NCBI RefSeq assembly: GCF_018613315.1
Contig: NZ_JAGGQL010000029.1
Span: 98,426 to 141,520, forward strand
Direction of reading: 5' to 3'
Origin: Bacillus sp. ISL-37
GTDB taxonomy: Bacteria > Bacillota > Bacilli > Bacillales > Cytobacillaceae
DNA: 43,095 nucleotides
Part shown: in pieces, positions 24,943 to 33,428 of the stretch
Layout: every line of letters begins with the position of its first letter
Position numbering within the stretch: the stretch's first letter is position 1
Notes under the pieces: model-generated
The model's database searches: none
Told to the model about the DNA's origin: nothing
Seen by the model: the letters and a program-made list of their open reading frames with translations, nothing else
Translations under genes and position numbers: made by a program

Positions 24943-25569
24943 ATGTTATACCCTATAAATGTACGGATACGGGATCGGAATGTCGTAGTGATTGGCGGGG
25001 GCAAAGTCGCTCAACGTAAAGTCTATGGCTTGCTGGATGCTGGAGCGAAAGTGAAGGTAGTGAGTCCGGAATTAACAAGCGAATTGCTGCGGCTATCCGA
25101 AACAGGCGAGATTTCCTGGCGGCCTGAGCCTTATGCAAAGGAATACCTTGAAGGAGCTTTGCTCATCGTTGCCGCCACTAATGACCGAGAGACGAATCTG
25201 GCAGTTAAAAGGGATGCAGCACCATATCAATTGGTTAATCTTGCAGATCATCCAGAGGAATCGGACTTCCAGGTCCCATCTGTCATGAAAAGAGGCAAAT
25301 TGACCATTGCGGTCTCTACATCGGGAGCAAGTCCAGTACTGGCAAAAAAGATTTGCACCCAGCTGGAACAGACATTTGACGAACAATATGAGAGCTACTT
25401 GGAGTTCCTGGCTTCCAGCCGAAAAGAAATTAAAGCGGCTGTCAAAGATGAAACAGTAAGAAGGAAGCTCCTGAGAACAATAGCAGACGAGAGTTTCGTA
25501 AAGGAGGCTAATCGAGAAGAAAGGTTTGCCAGGCTGCTTGAAGAAGCGATAAGTGAGGAGGGGAGGTAA
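24943..25569 (+). CDS. sirC: precorrin-2 dehydrogenase (SirC type)
   Basis: 208 residues from ATG 24943, where GGAGAGTGG gives a good ribosome binding site; an in-frame ATG at 24928 has none and lies at the edge of repeat array B. NAD-binding motif VVVIGGGKVAQRK (~13-25) and TSGASPVLAKKI (~130) are typical of the short SirC/CysG-N dehydrogenases. It oxidises precorrin-2 to sirohydrochlorin, the substrate of SirB. Last gene of the nas-siroheme operon, followed by a terminator. The C-terminal 60 residues are helical and charged. Confidence 0.92.
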   Translation: MLYPINVRIRDRNVVVIGGGKVAQRKVYGLLDAGAKVKVVSPELTSELLRLSETGEISWRPEPYAKEYLEGALLIVAATNDRETNLAVKRDAAPYQLVNLADHPEESDFQVPSVMKRGKLTIAVSTSGASPVLAKKICTQLEQTFDEQYESYLEFLASSRKEIKAAVKDETVRRKLLRTIADESFVKEANREERFARLLEEAISEEGR

Positions 25570-25603
25570 AGCGCAAATGCGCACAATTACTTCCCCCTTT
25601 TTT
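25559..25603 (+). terminator. terminator of the nas-siroheme operon
   Basis: GGGGAGGTAA and TTACTTCCCC arms (one GU) enclose a small GCGC-AAAT-GCGC hairpin, followed by TTTTTT. It overlaps the stop codon. Confidence 0.85.
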
Positions 25604-25744
25604 GTGTATATGTCCAGCATCAGAATAAGGTTGCTGGTTGACGATTACGTAAACCATGGGTATTTTTTTTGCTTTTTTTTACACATTTATGTTCAGTTTT
25701 AACAACGAACGAAATGCTGCTTAGATGAAGGGATATATTGGAAA

Positions 25745-25753
25745 TGTTATAAT
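25745..25753 (+). promoter_or_regulatory. extended -10 promoter of the YciI-like gene
   Basis: TGTTATAAT (extended -10: TG, one base, TATAAT at 25748-25753) lies about 35 bases before the ATG; no good -35 is seen at the usual distance. Confidence 0.6.
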
Positions 25754-25787
25754 AGACTGGATGATTTTCAGGATAGGAGTCTTTTTT

Positions 25788-26108
25788 ATGAATAAATTTG
25801 TTGTGTTCCTGAAAGGGAAACGAAATGGCAAACTGGATTCCAGCTTGCTGGCAAGGCATATTGAACATCTTAGGCAGTTGAATCGGGCGGGACAGATGGT
25901 AATTGCAGGTCCTCTTAAAAATAACGAGCAAGCCATGATCATCCTCAACTGCGATGGTATCGATGAAGCAATCAGATTAGTGGAAAAAGATCCATTCATC
26001 AAAGAAAAATATTACCATACATATGACATCAACGAATTGATCGTCGCCAATGAGGAAAATAACTGGCTTTTGGACAACACGCAAACGAAGGGGAATCTGG
26101 TTCACTAA
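25788..26108 (+). CDS. YciI-like family protein
   Basis: 106 residues from ATG 25788, chosen because TAGGAGT precedes it; an ATG at 25725 is upstream of the promoter and rejected. The ferredoxin-like YciI fold is suggested by FVVFLKG..., HIEHLRQLNRAGQMVIAGPL and MIILNCDGIDEAIRLVEKDPFI, which match the order of conserved stretches in this family. The His of HIEHL is at the family's usual catalytic position. The function of most members is unknown. Single-gene unit. Confidence 0.8.
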   Translation: MNKFVVFLKGKRNGKLDSSLLARHIEHLRQLNRAGQMVIAGPLKNNEQAMIILNCDGIDEAIRLVEKDPFIKEKYYHTYDINELIVANEENNWLLDNTQTKGNLVH

Positions 26109-26117
26109 TAGAAAAAA

Positions 26118-26142
26118 AGACTTCCAGCTAAGCTGGAAGTCT
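26118..26142. terminator. terminator for the minus-strand secreted proteins
   Basis: GACTTCCAGC and GCTGGAAGTC arms. On the minus strand the stem is followed by TTTTTTTC, so it terminates the acidic protein gene; it also ends the plus-strand YciI-like gene. Confidence 0.8.
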
Positions 26143-26158
26143 CTCTCTTGTAGTACGA

Positions 26159-28108
26159 TTATTTAGTTTCAACCTCAACGATGACTTCCTCAGTCACAGT
26201 TTCAGCCTTCTCATCAGTTGACTTTTCAAAAACAGCAAGTACAGCAGAAATAATAGCAGCAAACTTCTTAGCGACTTCACTTGCATATAAGCTAGCTTTA
26301 GACGCAGCTTTATTGTCAGCAGAAGGGTTTACTGTTTCTTCTTCAACAGCAGTATCATCAGCAGCAACTTCCTCAGTCACTTCTTCAGTAGCAGTTTCGT
26401 CAGCAACAACTTCCTCAGTCACCTCTTCAGAAGCAGTTTCGTCAGCAACAACATCTTCAGTCACTTCTTCAGTAGCAGTTTCATCAGCAACAACATCTTC
26501 AGTCACTTCTTCAGTAGCAGTTTCATCAGCAACAACTTCCTCAGTCACTTCTTCAGTAGCAGTTTCGTCAGTTACAACTTCCTCAGTTACTTCTTCAGCA
26601 GTAGTTTCGTTAGCAGAAACTTCTTCAGTTACTTCAACAGACAAAGCAACAGCTGAGTTTTCGTTAGCTTTCTCTTTTGCAACATCGCTAGCGTTGAAAG
26701 CCTTAGAGTTCATTTTGTTGGCAATAGAAGGAGATACTTTTGCTTCTTCTTCAGTGACTTCTTCTTCAGTAGCTTCTTCTTCAGTAGCTTCTTCTTCAGT
26801 GACTTCTTCTTCAGTAGCTTCTTCTTCAGTAGCTTCTTCTTCAGTAGCTTCTTCTTCAGTAGCTTCCTCTTCAGAAACTTCTTCTTCAGTAACCTCTTCT
26901 TCAGTCACTTCTTCTTCAGTTACAACTTCCTCAGTCACTTCTTCTTCAGTAGCTTCTTCTTCAGTTACATCATCTTCAGCAACTTCAACAGACAAAGCAA
27001 CAGCAGAATTTTCATTAGCATTCACTTTAGCCGTTTCACTTGCGTTGAAAGCTTTAGAATTCATTTTGTTGGCAACAGAAGGAGATACTTTTTCTTCTTC
27101 TTCAGTCACAACTTCCTCAGTAACGTCTTCTTCAGTCACATCTTCCTCAGTAACGTCTTCTTCAGTCACATCTTCCTCAGTAACGTCTTCTTCAGTCACT
27201 TCTTCTTCAGTCACATCTTCCTCAGTAACTTCCTCTTCAGTAGCTTCAACAGACAAAGCAACAGCAGAATTTTCATTAGCATTCACTTTAGCCGTTTCAC
27301 TTGCGTTGAAAGCTTTTGAATTAGCTTTGTTAACAGCAGAAGTGTTCACTGTTTCTTCAGTGTCGTCCTCTTCTGTATCTTCTTCTTCATCTTCTTCTTC
27401 AGTTTTGACTGTTGCATCTGTATCAAGATCGATGTCTTCAGAATCAGAGTCATTTTCTTCTTCTTCTTCAGTTTTGACTGTTGCATCTGCATCAAGGTCG
27501 ATGTTTTCAGAATCCTCATCAGATTCTTCTTCTTCTTCATCTTCCTTTTTCATTTCAGTGTCAGCGTCAAGCTCAGCTGCTTCTTCTTCTTCTTGTTTTG
27601 TTGCTGTATTTTCTTCAAGCTCAACAGTTTCTTCTGATTCAGTATCTTTCTCAGTGTCATCAGTTACAACTGGCTCTGCTTCAACAACCTCTTCAATACC
27701 CTCTTCAACAACTGGCTCCTGAGTAACAACTTCTTCAGTTGGAACTTCCTCAGCAGGTGCTTGCTGAACAGTTGAGTGAACGGCTGCGTTTGGTGCTGCG
27801 TGCTTTTTAGCCGTTTCACTTGCATGAGTGCTAGCCTGTGATTTTGCTGCTTTTTCCTTAGCTTCTGCTTTTGGTGCTTTTACTTGAGGCTTGGCAGCGG
27901 GCTTTGCTGGAACAGCCGGTTTTGCTTTTACGTCAGCTTTTTTAGCAGTTTGAGCCTTTGCTGGTTTCACTGCGTGAGATTGTTCAACCTTAACTTTTTC
28001 AGGTCCTGCAGCTTGAGTGAATTGTCCTCCAGTCAGTACCCCGATTGACAATACTCCAGCTAACATAAAAGACTTCACAACTTTTGTTCCATTAATATAG
28101 TTATTCAT
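26159..28108 (-). CDS. secreted acidic repeat protein
   Basis: 649 residues. Signal peptide ~1-33 (ending TQAAG). A basic Lys/Ala/Pro segment follows to ~90, then a very acidic Glu/Thr/Val-rich body made of pentapeptides VTEEE/ATEEE, a C-terminal 13-residue unit ending TATEEVTEEVVADE, and EDIDLDTDATVKTEEE blocks. A non-acidic module (SKAFNASETAKVNANENSAV) recurs three times nearly identically between acidic stretches, with weaker versions near ~95 and ~605. No Cys, LPXTG or SLH motif was seen. RBS AGGGAG. It is 18 bases after the basic secreted protein gene, so the two are co-transcribed. Function unknown; a matrix, adhesin or metal-binding role is inference. Confidence 0.85.
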   Translation of the reverse strand: MNNYINGTKVVKSFMLAGVLSIGVLTGGQFTQAAGPEKVKVEQSHAVKPAKAQTAKKADVKAKPAVPAKPAAKPQVKAPKAEAKEKAAKSQASTHASETAKKHAAPNAAVHSTVQQAPAEEVPTEEVVTQEPVVEEGIEEVVEAEPVVTDDTEKDTESEETVELEENTATKQEEEEAAELDADTEMKKEDEEEEESDEDSENIDLDADATVKTEEEEENDSDSEDIDLDTDATVKTEEEDEEEDTEEDDTEETVNTSAVNKANSKAFNASETAKVNANENSAVALSVEATEEEVTEEDVTEEEVTEEDVTEEDVTEEDVTEEDVTEEDVTEEVVTEEEEKVSPSVANKMNSKAFNASETAKVNANENSAVALSVEVAEDDVTEEEATEEEVTEEVVTEEEVTEEEVTEEEVSEEEATEEEATEEEATEEEATEEEVTEEEATEEEATEEEVTEEEAKVSPSIANKMNSKAFNASDVAKEKANENSAVALSVEVTEEVSANETTAEEVTEEVVTDETATEEVTEEVVADETATEEVTEDVVADETATEEVTEDVVADETASEEVTEEVVADETATEEVTEEVAADDTAVEEETVNPSADNKAASKASLYASEVAKKFAAIISAVLAVFEKSTDEKAETVTEEVIVEVETK

Positions 28109-28126
28109 TAATAATTCGCTCCCTTT

Positions 28127-29002
28127 TTAATTAACGTTATCCGTGGCTATTGCGTCGGTATACGGTAAAAAAGCAGGAGCTTTGAGCGGTGGCGGTGATG
28201 GCGGGGCATTGACCCACTGGCTTTGAAAAACAGCAACTCGCGATGTATAAGGCTGTAGGAGATTTAAATTAAATGATGCTTCCCAAACAAACCATTTATC
28301 GTTCATGAAGGTGCTCGTGTTTCCATAACTTGTCCTGTCACTTGACGGCCCCCCTGAAGCCTTCGTGCGTGAAGGAGGATTAGGCATGTTGTCACCTTTA
28401 GGATACCTCTCGTTTTTGGATGAATCCTTTTCATCATTTTTTACTGGAGGTGTTTTTTTGCTTGCCGTCTTTGCTGTAACAAATGACGGTGTCACTGCTG
28501 ACTCCATGGATGGCTCAACCTTTTCCTTTAACCCAGGTGATCTACGCTTTGTTTCTTTTACGTAATTACCCTTATTATGTATGGATTTTAAAGCATCTTT
28601 ATTGCTAGATTTATCGCTGTGCTTTGTTTTATGTTTTGCCTGTTTTGACTTCTCGTTGATCAATGCCTTAGCCTTTTGCGGCAGGCCCGTTTTCTCATTT
28701 TTCTTGAGTGATGGAGCCTTACCATTTGATTTCACTGCATCAGCAGGCTTCTCTTTGGGTTTTGCCTGAGCTGGTTTTTGAACGACAGGCTTCTGCACCG
28801 GATGGTTTTTGACAGCAGGTTCTGCTGGAGTTTTTTCAGAAGTCTTTGCATTCTCAGCCTTATCTGGCAGAGTAACTTGTTCAGCCGCGACAGGCTTTTG
28901 AGGATTTCCGGCATTTGACCCTTTTTCAGCAAAAGCGATGTCAGGTACCAACATAGCTGCACCAGCAATAAAGCCAGTAATGATCAGTTGTCGGAAGTGC
29001 AT
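28127..29002 (-). CDS. secreted basic Lys/Pro-rich protein
   Basis: 291 residues from ATG 29002, which follows a near-perfect AAAGGAGGTGA; a TTG at 29020 lies before this site and is rejected. Signal peptide ~1-25, cleavage near AFAEKG. The body is low-complexity and strongly basic (Lys, Pro, Ala, Ser; for example KQAKHKTKHSDKSSNKDALK), followed by a ~70-residue C-terminal part that looks folded (NDKWFVWEASFNLNLLQPYTSRVAVFQSQWV) and a Pro-rich end. No family recognised. It is first in an operon with the acidic protein. Function unknown. Confidence 0.8.
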   Translation of the reverse strand: MHFRQLIITGFIAGAAMLVPDIAFAEKGSNAGNPQKPVAAEQVTLPDKAENAKTSEKTPAEPAVKNHPVQKPVVQKPAQAKPKEKPADAVKSNGKAPSLKKNEKTGLPQKAKALINEKSKQAKHKTKHSDKSSNKDALKSIHNKGNYVKETKRRSPGLKEKVEPSMESAVTPSFVTAKTASKKTPPVKNDEKDSSKNERYPKGDNMPNPPSRTKASGGPSSDRTSYGNTSTFMNDKWFVWEASFNLNLLQPYTSRVAVFQSQWVNAPPSPPPLKAPAFLPYTDAIATDNVN

Positions 29003-29281
29003 TCTTTCACCTCCTTTCAAAGCGGTATTCTATCTTCCGAAATAGCATTCTGGTTTTTAAACCTCTTTTTGTCGGTTTTTGAAGAACTTTATAACAAACC
29101 GTTCTTTTAACCTACCAGGCTATTTAAAAAGATGTGTAAAGACCCGCTACGATTTACCTTTCTTTTTGGTACTTATTAATTGGTGTGGAAAATTAATGGA
29201 ATTATTCTTACTTGCCCTTTTATAAAAAAGGAGTAGAATGTTAGTTATGCTTTAACCGTTTAAATGAAAGAAGGAAACAAC

Positions 29282-30199
29282 ATGAAAAATCTTCGAATCT
29301 ATTTAATCCTTACAGGCGTCATGTTTTTGTGGGGAATGAATGTAACGGCTCTAAAAATTATAGTAGGGAATTTCCCGCCAATCACCATCACCTCGCTCCG
29401 CGTCTTCACGGCTGGAGTCTCGGTGTTTATCATTCTATTTTTCTTGAAAAAAGTACGGCTGCCATCCAGGCAGGAGTGGAAATATATATTAGGCGGGGCA
29501 ATCCTGAATGTCACTGGCCACCATTTATTCCTTGGCATTGGTTTAAAAGTGACATCCGCTGTTAACGGTGGACTGATCCTCGGTATGGGACCATTGCTGA
29601 CTGCTTTGATGGCGATTTTATTCCTGGGGAAACGGCTGACATTCATACGGACACTCGGTTTTATCTTCGGAGGGATTGGCGTCTCATTGACTGTGATGGC
29701 AGGTAGTGCTGGAGTTTCAGGCATGTCGATTGGCGACTTTTATGTATTTCTTTCCATTCTTTCACAGGCGATCAGCTTCATCATCATCTCCAAAGCAGCG
29801 AAAACTCTCGATCCACGTCTGTTAACGGGATATATGCTGATCTTCGGTTCAATCCTGATGTTTTTCATCGGACTGTGGAAGGAGCCAAGTGGATTAACAA
29901 GCTTAGGAAGTGCTTCGATTGGGGTATGGAGCGTGTTTTTCGCATCAGCGATTTTCGCCACGGCAGTAGGGCATATGCTCTACAATTACGCAATCGGCAA
30001 GGCCGGACCGGCGGAAGCATCCATATTCCTGAACCTGAATACATTCCTTTCAATCTTGTTCGCAGCCATCTTCCTCGGGGAGAATATTACATCCTCACAC
30101 CTTTTGGGACTGATTTTCATTGTTTCCGGTGTCATCTTCGGTTCAGGAGCGCTCGAGGAGCTGGTTCTAAGAAACAAGATGAAACGGAACGCAGCTTAA
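29282..30199 (+). CDS. EamA/DMT family transporter
   Basis: 305 residues from ATG 29282, where AAGAAGGAAAC precedes; the in-frame ATG at 29264 has no ribosome binding site. Ten membrane helices in two EamA halves are predicted, with the typical first-helix MFLWGMNVTALK and the second-half VGHMLYNYAIGKAGPAEASIFLNLNTFLSILFAAIFLGE. These proteins export metabolites or amino acids; the substrate is not predictable. Monocistronic, terminator follows. Confidence 0.9.
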   Translation: MKNLRIYLILTGVMFLWGMNVTALKIIVGNFPPITITSLRVFTAGVSVFIILFFLKKVRLPSRQEWKYILGGAILNVTGHHLFLGIGLKVTSAVNGGLILGMGPLLTALMAILFLGKRLTFIRTLGFIFGGIGVSLTVMAGSAGVSGMSIGDFYVFLSILSQAISFIIISKAAKTLDPRLLTGYMLIFGSILMFFIGLWKEPSGLTSLGSASIGVWSVFFASAIFATAVGHMLYNYAIGKAGPAEASIFLNLNTFLSILFAAIFLGENITSSHLLGLIFIVSGVIFGSGALEELVLRNKMKRNAA

Positions 30200-30211
30200 T
30201 ATTGAATTTTG

Positions 30212-30238
30212 ATGCAGGGCTTATGCTCTGCATTTTTT
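30212..30238 (+). terminator. terminator of the DMT transporter gene
   Basis: ATGCAG-GGC and GCT-CTGCAT arms around TTAT, followed by TTTTTTAT. Confidence 0.8.
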
Positions 30239-30280
30239 ATGGCTAAAAAAACCCAACTAGTATTAAAATGATTTTAAGGT

Positions 30281-30378
30281 CCAACGGGAATAAATGAGCT
30301 TCAACAGGGATTAAATTCGAACCAAAGGGGATTAAATTTGATTCAACTGGGATTAAAACCAATCCAACGGAGATAAAG
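30281..30378 (+). repeat. array D: GGGATTAAA units at 21-bp period
   Basis: Cores GGGAATAAA, GGGATTAAA (three times) and GGAGATAAA begin at 30286, 30307, 30328, 30349 and ~30369, each preceded by CAAC or CAAA. Spacing is 21, 21, 21 and 20. The core is different from arrays A-C. Lies between the DMT terminator and the sigma-54 promoter of the SDR gene. Confidence 0.85.
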
Positions 30379-30436
30379 CGTTCATTGTAGTGAAAAATTT
30401 CCACAAGAAACAGGCTGGCTGGACGGAACTCTCCAA

Positions 30437-30475
30437 GTGTCCATTTATCCATGAAAGTGTCCTGATACTGGACAA
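30437..30475 (+). promoter_or_regulatory. candidate upstream activator sites for the SDR promoter
   Basis: GTGTCC occurs at 30437 and 30457, and GGACAA at 30470 makes an inverted pair with the second (7-base gap). They are 45-80 bases upstream of the -24 element. The same GTGTCC motif is upstream of the other sigma-54 promoter (35765, 35778). The activator at 33429-35477 is the likely binder (inference). Confidence 0.45.
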
Positions 30476-30516
30476 CTTCTCTCTTATATACTCTTGATTT
30501 TCATGCTAAACAGACC

Positions 30517-30531
30517 TGGCACGATTCTTGC
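30517..30531 (+). promoter_or_regulatory. sigma-54 (-24/-12) promoter of the SDR gene
   Basis: TGGCAC (30517-30522), 5 bases, TTGC (30528-30531): a full match to the TGGCAC-N5-TTGC consensus. GG and GC are at the correct 12-bp interval; the start is predicted near 30543, about 33 bases before the ATG. Confidence 0.88.
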
Positions 30532-30575
30532 TTTATATAAAACTAATAATTTTATAAAAGTGGAGGTCAAACAAA

Positions 30576-31343
30576 ATGAAAATGAGTGAAGCAAGAGCGA
30601 TTGTTACAGGCGGAGCGTCTGGGTTGGGGGAGGCGACTGTCAGGAGGATTGTAGGGCAAGGGGGGAAGGCTGCAATCCTTGATTTGTCAGTAGAACGCGG
30701 GAAGGCACTCGTAAAAGAGCTTGGGGAACAGACCGTTTTCATCAATACAGATGTAACTAGCGAGGAAGAGGTATCGAATGCGATCAACAAAGCGATTGAA
30801 TCATTCGGATTAATTAACACGGTTGTTAACTGTGCTGGGATTGGCGTAGCGGGCAAGCTGTTATCACGAAAAGGTGTCCATTCCCTGGACATGTTTTCAA
30901 AAGTAATTTCCATCAACTTGATCGGAACCTTCAATGTCATCAGGCTTGCTTCAGAGCAGATGTCAAAAAACGAAGCGAATGAACTTGGTGAGCGGGGCGT
31001 CATCATTAATACAGCATCTGTTGCCGCCTTTGACGGCCAAATCGGGCAAGCTGCCTACAGTGCTTCAAAGGGCGGGGTTGTTGGAATGACGCTGCCAATT
31101 GCAAGGGAGCTTGCTGCTTATGGTATCCGTGTCATGACAGTTGCACCAGGACTTTTCCATACGCCGATGTTCGACTCGCTGCCTGAAGAAGCAAGGGACT
31201 CGCTTGGTAAAATGGTGCCGTTCCCGCAACGGCTCGGTTATCCCGAGGAATACGCCCAGCTAGCTGACAGCATCCTGACAAATCCAATGCTCAATGGCGA
31301 AACAATCCGACTGGATGGAGCCATCCGCATGCAGCCGAAATAA
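30576..31343 (+). CDS. short-chain dehydrogenase, type-2 3-hydroxyacyl-CoA dehydrogenase-like
   Basis: 255 residues of the classical SDR fold: cofactor motif TGGASGLG (11-18), NCAGIG (~85-90), and catalytic Ser148, Tyr161 and Lys165 (YSASK). The features [30 protein letters not shown] and [17 protein letters not shown] closely match HSD17B10-type 3-hydroxyacyl-CoA / 2-methyl-3-hydroxybutyryl-CoA dehydrogenases, which oxidise straight- and branched-chain 3-hydroxyacyl-CoA with NAD+. The RBS is GTGGAGG. Driven by a sigma-54 promoter, and placed next to an acyl-CoA catabolism locus that lacks another such dehydrogenase. Confidence 0.93.
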   Translation: MKMSEARAIVTGGASGLGEATVRRIVGQGGKAAILDLSVERGKALVKELGEQTVFINTDVTSEEEVSNAINKAIESFGLINTVVNCAGIGVAGKLLSRKGVHSLDMFSKVISINLIGTFNVIRLASEQMSKNEANELGERGVIINTASVAAFDGQIGQAAYSASKGGVVGMTLPIARELAAYGIRVMTVAPGLFHTPMFDSLPEEARDSLGKMVPFPQRLGYPEEYAQLADSILTNPMLNGETIRLDGAIRMQPK

Positions 31344-31352
31344 GTCTGAAGC

Positions 31353-31386
31353 AAGCCCTTTCGCCCAAGGATGAAAGGGCTTTTTT
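31353..31386 (+). terminator. terminator of the SDR gene
   Basis: AAGCCCTTTC (31353-31362) pairs with GAAAGGGCTT (31373-31382), followed by TTTTTT. Confidence 0.9.
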
Positions 31387-31476
31387 ATGGTAAAATTTTC
31401 GCGTTGTTGAAATTCCAAAAAACGAATATGATATTTTTGCAATATAACAATTTAAGAGAGAGCAGGGACAACTAGA

Positions 31477-33306
31477 GTGACAACGAAATTTATTAGAATT
31501 TTTATGCTTATATTCCTGGCAGCTGCAGCTTCCTTCCCGCAGTTCGCATCTGCGATGGCGGAAGTGACTTCCTTCAGCCAGTCGACAGGAACGGTTGCAT
31601 ATCAAGGGAACGCTGCCCCTGGATACGTTACTTTTGAACTGAAAACAAGTGAACCAACACGTGGGTACATTTTAGCAGTGGGCAATGGTATCCAGACAAA
31701 AATCAACCTTTCTACCATGGATTATAAAACCACCCATAAAGTGGACTGGGTGCCATGGGATGATACGAAGAAAACTCCATTGCCAGCTGGGGAATACCAG
31801 CTAAAGGCTTATTTGACAGACCAAGGGTACAACCAGATGCAGGGTTATCCGCTTGGCAAACTGACAGTTGTGGCGGAGGCTAATCCGAAGCCATTGATTG
31901 ACAAGGTTTCAATCAATCCTGATGTCTTCGCTCCAAAATACGGCGGAGCGTCAACAGTTCAGATTCCTTTCAATTTGAACCGTCCAGCAGAAGTCCAGTT
32001 AAGTATCTGGCAAAATGGTGCCGAAGTTTTTGCAGGCAGTAAAATGAAGCTATTGTCTGGCAGCCATACAGTTAGCTGGAATGGAACAGATAAAAGTGGA
32101 AGAATGGTTCAAGATGGAGCCTATGAGATTCACTTCAAGTATATTGAAACAGCATACAACTATCCTGCCACCACACAATCAGCCCAGAAAGCTGGAACGG
32201 TTACCATCAAGGATGGCGATTATAACATCCCGTTATGGAGACTAAAACAAGTAGTTACGAATGCTGTCTTCACTTCTGAAACAATCAGCCCAGATGGTGA
32301 CGGTGTTAACGACACTGTTACAGGTCAATTTACATTAGCAGAGCCTGCAAAAGTTTCAGTTTACATTGCGAACGCCGCAGGCGCACATATGAAAAATGTT
32401 GTTACCGAGCAGTCATTCCAGGCGGGAACTCATACTTTTGCATGGGATGGAACTGACTTTATGGGAGGCAAAGCGGTTAACGGAAACTATTATATTAAAG
32501 TAATGGTGATTGAAGGAACGAGTGCAGGCTATATCTCTTTTACAGACTCAGTGCGGTTTGAAGGCGGCTATGAGTTTAAAGCACTCCAGCCTGAAAAACG
32601 TGTCAGGGTGATTGAAGAAACAGCAAAGCTTTCTGTGTATCCAATGGACCAGGGCTATACTGCTGTAAAAGGTGATACCTTCCCGCTAATGTCTGAAATA
32701 ATCGAGAATGGAAAGTATCAGGTACTTGTAAAGGAAGGTGTGTTAGGAACAATAAATGTAAGCGATGTTGAGCTTGTTGTCGAAACAGTTTCACCGGCAT
32801 TTCCAAACACTGCAGAATACACTGTAGTGAGTGGTGACACTCTTTGGAAAATTGCAGCTAAATTCAACACGACAATTTCTGAAATTGTTACTCTGAACAA
32901 CCTTGATCCAAATAAATACTTGTATATCGGTCAAAAGCTAAAAGTACCGGCGACTGTTTCTCCTGAACCAGCAGCACAGCCTGTTATCCATACGGTTCAA
33001 TCAGGTGATACTCTCTGGAAGATTGCTCAAAAGTATGGCACAACAATTGACGCCATCGTAAAGGCGAACAATCTTGACCTAGCTAAATACCTGTATATCG
33101 GCCAAAAGCTTACGATTCCATCTTCAACCTCAACAACTCCGGAACCGCCGGCTGTCCAGCCTGTCATCCACACAGTTGTGAGCGGTGACACGCTTTGGAA
33201 AATTAGTGTCAAATATGGCACGACAATTGATGCAATCGTAAAAGAGAATAATCTCGACCCGGCCAGGTACTTGTATATTGGTCAAAAGCTTACGATTCCA
33301 CGCTAG
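31477..33306 (+). CDS. secreted FlgD-Ig / SH3-like / triple-LysM cell-wall protein
   Basis: 609 residues from a GTG start at 31477 (AGCAGGGA upstream). Signal peptide to ~residue 26. Three FlgD/Ig-like beta modules cover ~30-365 (SHTVSWNGTDKSGRMVQDGAYEI, TISPDGDGVNDTVTGQFTL, THTFAWDGTDFMGGKAVNG). An SH3-like segment lies at ~372-430, then three LysM domains (VVSGDTLWKIAAKFNTT..., VQSGDTLWKIAQKYGTT..., VVSGDTLWKISVKYGTT...) to the end. LysM domains bind peptidoglycan, so the protein should sit on the cell wall. No catalytic domain was seen. It lies between the SDR and the activator gene without obvious metabolic relation to them. Confidence 0.88.
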   Translation: MTTKFIRIFMLIFLAAAASFPQFASAMAEVTSFSQSTGTVAYQGNAAPGYVTFELKTSEPTRGYILAVGNGIQTKINLSTMDYKTTHKVDWVPWDDTKKTPLPAGEYQLKAYLTDQGYNQMQGYPLGKLTVVAEANPKPLIDKVSINPDVFAPKYGGASTVQIPFNLNRPAEVQLSIWQNGAEVFAGSKMKLLSGSHTVSWNGTDKSGRMVQDGAYEIHFKYIETAYNYPATTQSAQKAGTVTIKDGDYNIPLWRLKQVVTNAVFTSETISPDGDGVNDTVTGQFTLAEPAKVSVYIANAAGAHMKNVVTEQSFQAGTHTFAWDGTDFMGGKAVNGNYYIKVMVIEGTSAGYISFTDSVRFEGGYEFKALQPEKRVRVIEETAKLSVYPMDQGYTAVKGDTFPLMSEIIENGKYQVLVKEGVLGTINVSDVELVVETVSPAFPNTAEYTVVSGDTLWKIAAKFNTTISEIVTLNNLDPNKYLYIGQKLKVPATVSPEPAAQPVIHTVQSGDTLWKIAQKYGTTIDAIVKANNLDLAKYLYIGQKLTIPSSTSTTPEPPAVQPVIHTVVSGDTLWKISVKYGTTIDAIVKENNLDPARYLYIGQKLTIPR

Positions 33307-33313
33307 TTCAGAG

Positions 33314-33343
33314 CCTGCTCCTCATTTGGGAGCAGGTTTTTTT
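33314..33343 (+). terminator. terminator of the LysM protein gene
   Basis: CCTGCTCC (33314-33321) pairs with GGAGCAGG (33329-33336), followed by TTTTTTT. Confidence 0.9.
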
Positions 33344-33428
33344 ACGTCCAAAGTGTACCTTTGTCTAACAGTGCTTTATAATTGAAGTTATAATATTCAG
33401 AAATCTCTCGTTTAGAGGAGGGAAATGA

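Noticed and set aside
26181-27722. Plus-strand 513-codon open frame rich in Ser/Val
   Set aside because: It is the mirror of the repetitive GAA/GTN codons of the acidic protein on the other strand; no ribosome binding site, and its composition is purely a by-product of the repeats.
29021-29281. Divergent promoters between the basic protein and DMT genes
   Set aside because: AT-rich, but no -35/-10 pair convincing enough to list on either strand.
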